From: an uncultured Peptococcaceae bacterium
GTDB taxonomy: Bacteria; Bacillota; Peptococcia; Peptococcales; Peptococcaceae
Direction: 5' to 3'
NCBI GenBank assembly: GCA_902492275.1
Contig: CABUKW010000102.1
Location: 1 to 10,990 of the forward strand
DNA: 10,990 nucleotides
A program made the position numbers and the translations under genes. Within the stretch, counting starts at the first letter, position 1; each line of letters starts with the position of its first letter. The notes under the pieces were generated by a model, which was given only the letters and a program-made list of their open reading frames with translations, was not told the DNA's origin and made no database searches. Positions 4,794-10,990 of this stretch are shown in pieces.

Positions 4794-7700
4794 CTATTTT
4801 GCTGTCGTCTCACAAAACCGCATCAAAACAGCCGCAACCTGTGCGCGGGTAGCATTGTCGGCAGGCGACAAAGTTGTTCGGCTGGTGCCGGTAAGCAGAC
4901 CGCTATTCACAGCCCAGGTCATCGCGCCTAAGGCATAGCTGGAGATATCCTCATAATCGTCATATTCACGGATTGCCATGCCGCCCTGAGTCCTGTCATA
5001 GCCTTTATAGGCCGCATAATTGCACAGAATAGCCATCAATTGTTCACGGGTGATAGCATCATTGGGACCAAATTTTCCATTGCCATAACCACTTACAATA
5101 CGGTTAGCCTCTGCCCAGGCAATTGCTCCAGTATAGTACTGTCCCTCTGCCACATCGGTAAAGCTGGCCGTTCCAACCTCCGGATATCCTTCTAAACGAT
5201 GCAGAATGGTGACGATCATGCCGCGGGTTGTTATCACCTGCGGCGCAAAGTTGTTGGCATCTGTGCCGCTCATCAGCCCCTGCAGAATTACATAATCCAC
5301 TGCTTCATGGTACCATTGCCCACTGTCGATATCTTCCAGATGATAGCTGGAGCAGACGATGGTACCTGGGCAGGCTGTATCAATTGTGACAAAGTCCGCC
5401 CTAATTTCTACTTTGGAAGCAGGCATACTAAAAACAAATTGCTGATTGTTCTGCTTTGTCAACGTTATAACATTCCTATTCTGGTCTATTACCGTCAGCG
5501 CGCCTAGCTTATAGCCTGCATCAGGCTGCACGGTAATCGTCACAGAGCTTCCTTTACCAGCCCTGTTGACATCGGCGGTAATTGTGCCATTCTCATTGCT
5601 GCTGTCTGGAACCACAGCGTAGGTGACGCTGCCAGAACTGCTGCCGGAAGAAGAACCCCCGCCAGAGGAAGAGGATCCGCTGCTGCTGTTTTTGCTCCAA
5701 TGCGCATATAGCGTAATATCCTCCGTGAATACTGTATCTGCTGTGACTCGTTCGCCGCCAACTGCCGCTGTATACCAGCCGCTTAGGGAATAGCCGCTGC
5801 GCTCTGCATCAGGTAAAGCATCCAGCCTTCCAGCTTCGTCAGTCCGAAGCGTAATATTCTCGCCGTCGCCGCCATTTACATCAAAGGTAATCGCATAACC
5901 AGTCTGCGCCGCATTGCTGACAATAATGGTGTAGGCCTGTGTTGTGGTGCCATTCTCTGCCGTTACCACAAAATTCCACAGGCTGCCGTCCTTTTCTCCG
6001 GATTGCTCCGGTACTGTGCAGACTGCGCGCTCATCGGCCAAAATAATGGTGAACGCACTGCCAGTGGTTGGCTTCGCCACGCCATAGGGCAACATCATAC
6101 TGATCGTGGTATCACGAATTATCCCCACCGTTTCACCAAGCGCTACCTGCAGCACGCCAATATCGGTAGCCAACCAGCGGGCATACAGCGTTAGATTGTC
6201 GGTTACCACATCCTTGTCGAAGTCCCATGGCTGTGTGCAGGCTTCGTCGACATACCAGCCGCCGAAGGTATAATCCGGTTTGGTCAATGCCTTAGCAGGC
6301 TGCGCAATAGACGCTCCGTAAACAGCCTGCTGTTCTTCAAGCTCCGTATCACAATTGGTCACATAGGTCACCACTGGCGATTGGGGCGTAATTTTCAGAT
6401 ATTTGTAAGCTGCTAAAGATACCGCATTCTCTGCATCGTGTCTCCACGCCGCAGCACCATCGGCAGTCGCCGCCCCGTTGACCAGCGCCTCATAAGCCGC
6501 CGCCTTCTCACCTGAGGAATTGGTAAACTGTACGTAAGCATCAAAATTGATAGCTTCTGTATTGGTTACTTGACTGGTACTGATAATCTCAGCAGACGAT
6601 CTTCCGTTCATATGAATGCCGCCAGTTGCTATAGAGATTCCACGGCTGTATGAACTAGTGCCCGGCGTTATGATAAGCTGGCTATTATCATCTAACTGCA
6701 AGTTTCCTTCTGTCAGGTACATGCCGAAAGCATAATACCCTGTACGGTTGCCGCCTTTGATGGTGACAGTGCTTCCGTTTTGCAGAAAAATATCGTCTTT
6801 ACTGTCACGCAATCCATACCAATAGCCATCAATCGATAAACTGCTGTTGTCAACGATAATACTGGTTTTACCGACATCATTCAGATTTTGGGTACGAAGT
6901 CCCCAACTATAAACATAGTTACCCGACACATTAAAATCATGATCGGCCGTATATAATTCCACCTTGCTATCCGTTATCTCCACATCGCCATTGTAGGCTG
7001 TCACTGCGCAATTGGTGTAGAAATTATAAACAGTTCCTCCGCCATAGTCCAGTTCTAAGCTGCTCCCGGTTGTATGAACCACAACCTCCGAACCATTCTG
7101 AATCTTTAAGGGCCCATAAGTAGTAATGCCATACTCCAGAGCAGAGATGGATACCTGTGCATTATCAAGCTTCAATTGATCGATTCCGTTGATACCAGTA
7201 CGGCAATCTTCCAGCGTTAAAGCCCCGCCACCAATAATGGTCAGAGAAGCCCTGGCATTCCTCTCGTCCGGATCCTCAGAAGTAATTGCCGCATATAGCC
7301 CTGTCATTCGATTATTCCCTACCAACACCAGCTTGTATGTCTTACTGCCATCTAAGACAATGCCGTTGAACTCGTTATAATTACCGCTCTGGTCTTCGGC
7401 AGATATTCCCGTAGCAATACCTGCATTGTTCATCACCAGCGTAATTGGCTCCGTTTCCGTTGCCGGTAGGAAGGTGATGGTTCCTTCTCCGGCCTTGTAA
7501 ACCGTCTTCTCTGTCGGTTCTGCATTACCGACCGTATTGGAAATATTTAATCCGGTAGTAGACACGTCAAGCGAATTTACATTTTCAACCGTAATCTCGC
7601 AAGAAGCTACAACGCTTCCATTTTCTCCACCTATTGCTTTCACAGTGACAGCACCTGATTTTATGCCGGTCACGGTGCAGACCATACAATTGGCAAGTGT

Positions 7701-8009
7701 ACCGTCCCAGGAAATCTTCGCAACGGAAACATCACTGGAAACCCAGCTCACACCTGTCCATTTTGTAGCAGTTTCCGGCAGTCGCGTAGCGGTCAACGTA
7801 ACGGTTTCTCCCACCTTAATTCGAGCGGTTTCAGGAGATACCTTAAGTTCCGTTACCACATCAGGGTCATTGAACGCAACCGGATTTGTAATGGCCGCCG
7901 TTAGCTGTTCATCTGCCGCCAGCGCCGTTGTTGCTGTTGTTGGGAACATAGTAAACAACATACATAGCACCAACAACCATGACAGACATTTTTTGTTTTT
8001 CTGCTGCAT
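4794..8009 (-). CDS. Secreted multi-domain surface protein with three C-terminal SLH domains
   Basis: Cell-surface protein of 1071 residues. Residues 1-32 are a signal peptide (KNKK, hydrophobic core WLLVLCMLFTMF, likely cut after ALA). A Big2-like immunoglobulin fold covers about 52-143. Residues 150-490 are repetitive beta strands (DVEITDSKVELYT, TSIIVDNSSLSIDG, NLQLDDNSQLIITPG), probably a right-handed beta-helix. InlB/Listeria-Bacteroides-type repeats with F-GGWY and LYA-W signatures lie at about 548-612 and 704-771. Between them is a cadherin-like beta-sandwich (616-699). A Ser/Gly linker (775-794) and a bacterial-repeat-like domain (796-874) precede the SLH domains at about 891-940, 949-1003 and 1018-1067. 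SLH domains bind secondary cell wall polymers. Likely an adhesin or polysaccharide-binding protein; no enzyme motif is seen. The start is set by the signal peptide, with GGAAGGAATGAGG just upstream. It lies downstream of and co-directional with the LAL regulator gene. Confidence 0.9.
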   Translation of the reverse strand: MQQKNKKCLSWLLVLCMLFTMFPTTATTALAADEQLTAAITNPVAFNDPDVVTELKVSPETARIKVGETVTLTATRLPETATKWTGVSWVSSDVSVAKISWDGTLANCMVCTVTGIKSGAVTVKAIGGENGSVVASCEITVENVNSLDVSTTGLNISNTVGNAEPTEKTVYKAGEGTITFLPATETEPITLVMNNAGIATGISAEDQSGNYNEFNGIVLDGSKTYKLVLVGNNRMTGLYAAITSEDPDERNARASLTIIGGGALTLEDCRTGINGIDQLKLDNAQVSISALEYGITTYGPLKIQNGSEVVVHTTGSSLELDYGGGTVYNFYTNCAVTAYNGDVEITDSKVELYTADHDFNVSGNYVYSWGLRTQNLNDVGKTSIIVDNSSLSIDGYWYGLRDSKDDIFLQNGSTVTIKGGNRTGYYAFGMYLTEGNLQLDDNSQLIITPGTSSYSRGISIATGGIHMNGRSSAEIISTSQVTNTEAINFDAYVQFTNSSGEKAAAYEALVNGAATADGAAAWRHDAENAVSLAAYKYLKITPQSPVVTYVTNCDTELEEQQAVYGASIAQPAKALTKPDYTFGGWYVDEACTQPWDFDKDVVTDNLTLYARWLATDIGVLQVALGETVGIIRDTTISMMLPYGVAKPTTGSAFTIILADERAVCTVPEQSGEKDGSLWNFVVTAENGTTTQAYTIIVSNAAQTGYAITFDVNGGDGENITLRTDEAGRLDALPDAERSGYSLSGWYTAAVGGERVTADTVFTEDITLYAHWSKNSSSGSSSSGGGSSSGSSSGSVTYAVVPDSSNENGTITADVNRAGKGSSVTITVQPDAGYKLGALTVIDQNRNVITLTKQNNQQFVFSMPASKVEIRADFVTIDTACPGTIVCSSYHLEDIDSGQWYHEAVDYVILQGLMSGTDANNFAPQVITTRGMIVTILHRLEGYPEVGTASFTDVAEGQYYTGAIAWAEANRIVSGYGNGKFGPNDAITREQLMAILCNYAAYKGYDRTQGGMAIREYDDYEDISSYALGAMTWAVNSGLLTGTSRTTLSPADNATRAQVAAVLMRFCETTAK

Positions 8010-8077
8010 GTTTCCTCATTCCTTCCAAATCAAAATTTTATGTTTTCCATGCCATTTTGTTACATTGTGTGTTAATT

Positions 8078-8083
8078 ATTATA
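8078..8083 (-). promoter_or_regulatory. Probable -10 box of the SLH protein gene
   Basis: A perfect TATAAT on the minus strand, about 70 bases before the ATG. No recognisable -35 sits 16-18 bp upstream, which fits a promoter that needs an activator such as the adjacent LAL protein. Confidence 0.45.
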
Positions 8084-8198
8084 GGTTTTTGACAGTAGGG
8101 AAGGAGGGATACCGAAGCAGAAAAATAGGAATATATTGTAGCATTTCTCATCATAATCCTATATATTTAGTAAAAAATAATATGTATAAAAACCTATA
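8080..8198. repeat. 11-bp inverted repeat flanking the SLH promoter region
   Basis: TATAGGTTTTT (8080-8090) and its exact complement AAAAACCTATA (8188-8198), about 97 bp apart. The proximal arm overlaps the TATAAT box. Possible paired regulator sites, or the ends of a small non-autonomous element; no target duplication was identified. Confidence 0.5.
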
Positions 8199-8219
8199 GA
8201 AAAATAAATCTTTTATCTT

Positions 8220-8260
8220 AAAAAGCCAGACAACTACGATACTATTTTTCGCCGGCTTTT
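8220..8260 (-). terminator. Likely terminator of the LAL regulator gene
   Basis: On the minus strand AAAAGCC (8254-8260) pairs with GGCTTTT (8221-8227), followed by a short T-run. It starts two bases after the regulator stop codon. The stem is short and the loop is large, so it may be leaky and allow readthrough into the SLH gene. Confidence 0.5.
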
Positions 8261-8261
8261 C

Positions 8262-10616
8262 CTATAACAAACCAAGGCTTCGCGCAGTCAGCACTGCATC
8301 CGTCTTACTGGACACGCCCAGCTTACGATAATTTTCTTTCGTGTGATATTTTACTGTAGCCGGTTTCATTTCCAGCCGCTGCGCAATCTGATTTACAGAG
8401 AATCCTTCTGCCTGTAGTCGCAAAATTGCCAAAGCAGTCTCGCTAAAATCAGACATTCCGACAAGCTGACGTTTCAAATAAACAGGATATCGAATCGCCA
8501 CCAGACTGCATTCCTCTAGCAGCTGTAAAAACCATTGATTATCGATAGCCTGATCTGTCAACGCCTCTTTTTTCAAAGCAAGTAACAGCTCATATACCGC
8601 TGCGCCTTCCTCACTAATCAGCCGCAGAAAACGGTACTCGCTGGCCTGACGTAAAGCTGTCAACAGATTTTCCTGCCACTCCATGCCCATGCGCTGCTTT
8701 GCTACCGCCGACAATAGATGCACTTCCATGCTAATATACGGACGATAGAATTGCTCCGCATAATATCGCAGTTTCTCCAACAGAGTTAAAGCCTTCCAGT
8801 TATCTCCGTTGGATAGATAACAACGTACCATGGTCAAATAACGATACCGCTCCAAAATAAAAAATTCTTTATCAGGATCCGGCGCAGCTTCCAGCCAGCG
8901 GGTAACAGCACATTGATCTCCTTCATAAAGCAACAGCCGACAATTCAGCGCTTCTATGTTAGGCAAAAGCTGAAACGCCTCTTGCTCCTGCACTTTTCTG
9001 GTAAAAGAGTCCAATATTTTTTTGGCCGCTTCCATATTGCCATGCAGCAGATTCAACCGAACCTGAAGGCCCACAGAAACAAAAATAATTTCCAACGTAC
9101 CGCCGCTTTCGGCTTCCAGCTGGGCCTGAGTCAGCAGCGTTAAGATTTCATAAGCATCTCCGCCTTTTTCATAAAGACTCTCTCCCAACGCCACCTTTAC
9201 CAGTCCCCGGCCATACCGCCCCAAGATACGCTCCACCAGCTTCCCGATAGAACCGGCCAACTGGCGGTCCTTTTTACTCCAATGACAAAAATCCTTGCCG
9301 CCATTCATTGTACTAGGCAAATTGCTGGTGACAGAAAATTCAGGCAAAGGAATCCCTTTTTCCCATAACAATGTTGGCAACTGCTTAAAAATGAACTCCA
9401 AATTCAGGCTGCCCCTGTGCGGCAGAGCAATATCCAAATAGGCCAACCGGCTCAGCGCTTCTCGTTTCTCACCACCCTGCACATTCTTCGCATAGGCTTT
9501 CAATTTTCCATACCAAGTCTCACTTTCCGCTGGCTGCATCAGCAGGGAATACAGCATGCTCATTCCCGCCATTAAAATTGCATCGCCCTCTATATCTGTC
9601 TCTTTCAGTTGGAAATAATAGTGCCGCAGCTCAAAATAATGCCCATTTCCAGGATTGCAGCGGGCATTACGCACCAATAGCTCCTTGATACAATCCTTCT
9701 TGCCGCAGTAGGCAAACTGCTGCAAAGCTGGAAGAATCTGATTCCGCACTTTATAATAAAGACCTGCATTATAAGCTAGATCCTTCATTTTATCAGTGCC
9801 ATAAATTTTCATGGCTCTGCTCCGCAGCGCCTGTAGCATAATAGGCCGCAGATGATAAAAGCCCCGCTCCTGAAAAATAAAATTGCCTGCTTCCATGGCT
9901 TTGCTTAATAAAACGCTCACATGGCTGTTTCCTGTAATAAACTCTGCCAACTCCAAATCAAACGCATCCACAATACTGACCTGCATTAAAAAATCCTGTA
10001 GATCACGGTCTAAACGGGACAGCACAAACTGCTCCAAATATTCCACAAAGGCCTCGCCAATCTCCTGCTCCAGCGCAGTGCCAGGCTGCATTCCCTCCTG
10101 CAACCGCAAGGCAACATGCCGCAGAAGATAACCATTTCCTTTGCTGATCCTGCAAATACGCCGCACCTGTTCCTCGGCAAGCGCAACAGCTCTCCCGTTG
10201 AGATAAGCAGAAAATTCCTTTTCCTTCAGCGCAAGATCTATCTCCGAGATTTGCATAAACCCCTGTGCTACATAAGAAGGCACAAGCCAGGACGGCAACG
10301 GACTGCGGCTGATCAGCACCAGCCATAGCCCTGTTCGCTTCAGCAAATCCAAAACAACTTGCTGCCCATCCTGCTCCTGCAAACAATGCAAATCATCAAT
10401 AACAGCAATCTCATAAGCCTCTTGCAGCAGATCTTTCTGCTCCCGCAAACCGTCAGCGCAGGAAACATAAAAATACCGGCGATGGGCCAGATATCGCTTC
10501 ACCAATTCAGTTTTTCCAAAGCCAGTGGCTCCATAGATATAGGCAGTTTGCCGCAGGCTCCACGCTGCTTTCAGCTTACGCAGCGCAGCAGGCGGCGCAA
10601 AATACTCCTTCTCCAT
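8262..10616 (-). CDS. LAL/MalT-type LuxR-family transcriptional regulator
   Basis: A 784-residue ATP-dependent transcription factor. Walker A GATGFGKT is at residues 29-36, Walker B IAVIDDLH at about 70-77, and the sensor-like ISRSPLPSW near 102-110. This is the STAND-type NTPase arrangement of MalT and other LAL regulators. The middle (about 280-710) is helical and repeat-like, as in the TPR/SUPR signal-binding region of MalT. The last 65 residues are a LuxR/GerE helix-turn-helix (ALAILRLQAEGFSVNQIAQR, then KPATVKYHTKENYRKLGV). Such proteins activate promoters when ATP and an inducer are bound. The start is ATG 10616 with GAGG five bases upstream. It is slightly shorter than MalT (about 900). 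It precedes the SLH gene on the same strand, so it likely controls it, itself, or both; the inducer is unknown. The gene appears intact. Confidence 0.9.
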   Translation of the reverse strand: MEKEYFAPPAALRKLKAAWSLRQTAYIYGATGFGKTELVKRYLAHRRYFYVSCADGLREQKDLLQEAYEIAVIDDLHCLQEQDGQQVVLDLLKRTGLWLVLISRSPLPSWLVPSYVAQGFMQISEIDLALKEKEFSAYLNGRAVALAEEQVRRICRISKGNGYLLRHVALRLQEGMQPGTALEQEIGEAFVEYLEQFVLSRLDRDLQDFLMQVSIVDAFDLELAEFITGNSHVSVLLSKAMEAGNFIFQERGFYHLRPIMLQALRSRAMKIYGTDKMKDLAYNAGLYYKVRNQILPALQQFAYCGKKDCIKELLVRNARCNPGNGHYFELRHYYFQLKETDIEGDAILMAGMSMLYSLLMQPAESETWYGKLKAYAKNVQGGEKREALSRLAYLDIALPHRGSLNLEFIFKQLPTLLWEKGIPLPEFSVTSNLPSTMNGGKDFCHWSKKDRQLAGSIGKLVERILGRYGRGLVKVALGESLYEKGGDAYEILTLLTQAQLEAESGGTLEIIFVSVGLQVRLNLLHGNMEAAKKILDSFTRKVQEQEAFQLLPNIEALNCRLLLYEGDQCAVTRWLEAAPDPDKEFFILERYRYLTMVRCYLSNGDNWKALTLLEKLRYYAEQFYRPYISMEVHLLSAVAKQRMGMEWQENLLTALRQASEYRFLRLISEEGAAVYELLLALKKEALTDQAIDNQWFLQLLEECSLVAIRYPVYLKRQLVGMSDFSETALAILRLQAEGFSVNQIAQRLEMKPATVKYHTKENYRKLGVSSKTDAVLTARSLGLL

Positions 10617-10635
10617 CTCAACCTCATCCCTCTAT

Positions 10636-10673
10636 ACTTTTTCTCACGTTCTGCGTTTTTTCGGAGAAAAAGT
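10636..10673 (-). promoter_or_regulatory. 10-bp stem hairpin in the LAL gene leader
   Basis: ACTTTTTCTC (10636-10645) and GAGAAAAAGT (10664-10673) are exact complements around an 18-base loop. In the mRNA this hairpin ends about 20 bases before the start codon. It is A/U-rich and has no U-run after it, so it is not a clear terminator. It may influence translation or stability. Confidence 0.5.
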
Positions 10674-10708
10674 TTCTTCAAAACAGATGGTTACACACTT
10701 TTTTATCT

Positions 10709-10738
10709 ATTATAAAACTTTCCCAAGCTCTTTGTACA
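10709..10738 (-). promoter_or_regulatory. Probable promoter of the LAL regulator gene
   Basis: A perfect TATAAT (10709-10714) with TGTACA (10733-10738) 18 bp upstream on the minus strand. The -35 is a partial match. It gives a leader of about 85 bases. Confidence 0.55.
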
Positions 10739-10746
10739 CTCTCCAA

Positions 10747-10830
10747 TTGGATAGTTTCCGCCACTTTTTTCTGCTTTCCCTATCATATTGGATTAAGAAA
10801 ATTTATTGTAAGACGAAGCTATCTATCCAA
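10747..10830. repeat. TTGGAT repeats upstream of the LAL promoter
   Basis: TTGGATAG at 10747-10754, TTGGAT at 10788-10793, and inverted CTATCCAA at 10823-10830. The nearest copy is about 9 bases from the -35. They could be binding sites for a regulator, perhaps the LAL protein itself. This is inference. Confidence 0.35.
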
Positions 10831-10868
10831 AACTTCTAGAACCGACTGTCTTTGTTTCCCTACAAATC

Positions 10869-10975
10869 GAATAGGAGGCTAGTTATTCGTTGGCTAGCTA
10901 AGTTAAGAACACAAACTCCATCCTGTGAGTATGGATTGTCTGACGATTTCTTGAATGGATGTCGCAGGGTTCTTA
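10869..10975. repeat. Nested inverted repeats, possible structured RNA or element end
   Basis: CGAATA (10869-10874) pairs with TATTCG (10884-10889). TAAGAAC (10904-10910) pairs with GTTCTTA (10969-10975) and encloses TCCAT/ATGGA (10917-10921, 10931-10935) and GAC/GTC (10942-10944, 10961-10963). GGCTAG is repeated at 10877-10882 and 10892-10897. The layout is like a small multi-stem RNA. I recognise no known RNA family. Confidence 0.4.
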
Positions 10976-10979
10976 TGAT
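10951..10979 (+). promoter_or_regulatory. Candidate promoter reading out of the window
   Basis: TTGAAT (10951-10956) and TATGAT (10974-10979) are spaced by 17 bp on the plus strand. No downstream gene is visible inside the window, so this may be chance. Confidence 0.35.
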
Positions 10980-10990
10980 ATGCATAATTT

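Larger units (their letters stand above)
8010..8261. other. Intergenic stretch between the LAL regulator and SLH genes
   Basis: About 250 bases, AT-rich, no gene. It holds the terminator of the regulator gene, a -10-like box for the SLH gene and an 11-bp inverted repeat. TACAAT on the minus strand near 8139 is a second -10-like word without a good -35. Confidence 0.6.
10617..10990. other. Non-coding right edge of the window
   Basis: No gene found in 374 bases. The left half holds the leader, promoter and possible operator sites of the LAL gene. The right half (10830-10990) is rich in short inverted repeats and has a candidate plus-strand promoter leading out of the window. Confidence 0.6.

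Noticed and set aside
7537..8199. 220-residue plus-strand open frame
   Set aside because: It lies opposite the signal peptide and Big2-like region of the SLH gene and has Ser/Thr/Val-rich shadow composition with no ribosome binding site or known motif.
10003..10386. 127-residue minus-strand open frame rich in Ala, Gly and Cys
   Set aside because: It is an alternative frame within the Walker region of the LAL regulator gene.
1..10990. CRISPR array, tRNA or rRNA genes
   Set aside because: No regularly spaced repeats and no tRNA- or rRNA-like sequence were seen on either strand.

Overview
The window looks like the chromosome of a low-to-moderate GC Gram-positive anaerobe, probably a gut Clostridia-type Firmicute. 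The reasons are strong AGGAGG-type ribosome binding sites, a UmuC/UvrX-type polymerase paired with a YolD-like gene, a KilA-N accessory gene, a secreted protein with three C-terminal SLH domains, and a large MalT/LAL-type LuxR regulator. The exact lineage cannot be resolved from sequence alone.

Left part (1-2260, all minus strand) is accessory DNA in decay. From upstream to downstream it holds a HTH-Fic protein with its own promoter, a degenerate tail resembling the C-terminal extension of RlmD-like RNA methyltransferases, a small unknown gene broken by a slipped AT repeat, and a KilA-N domain gene that runs off the left edge. The KilA-N gene contains a perfect 32-bp palindrome.

Middle part (2480-4146, plus strand) is a likely SOS mutagenesis operon: promoter, a LexA-like box, a Y-family DNA polymerase and a YolD-like gene. 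Each gene carries one in-frame TAA where a glutamine codon is expected. One stop removes the last ~41 residues of the polymerase and the other cuts off the first 17 codons of the YolD-like gene. Two further expected-Gln-to-TAG changes occur in the RlmD-like remnant, so the left half has four apparent CAR-to-TAR lesions. The intergenic stretch 4147-4793 holds a transposase-like remnant followed by a good terminator, and a separate 12-bp-stem hairpin.

Right part (4794-10616, minus strand) is intact and more GC-rich: a LAL-type transcriptional activator gene, its terminator, then a 1071-residue secreted SLH protein with a Big2-like domain, a probable beta-helix region and InlB-type repeats. The regulator probably controls the neighbouring surface protein, whose putative -10 lies in one arm of an 11-bp inverted repeat. 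The right edge (10830-10990) is non-coding with several nested inverted repeats and a candidate rightward promoter; it may belong to an element outside the window.
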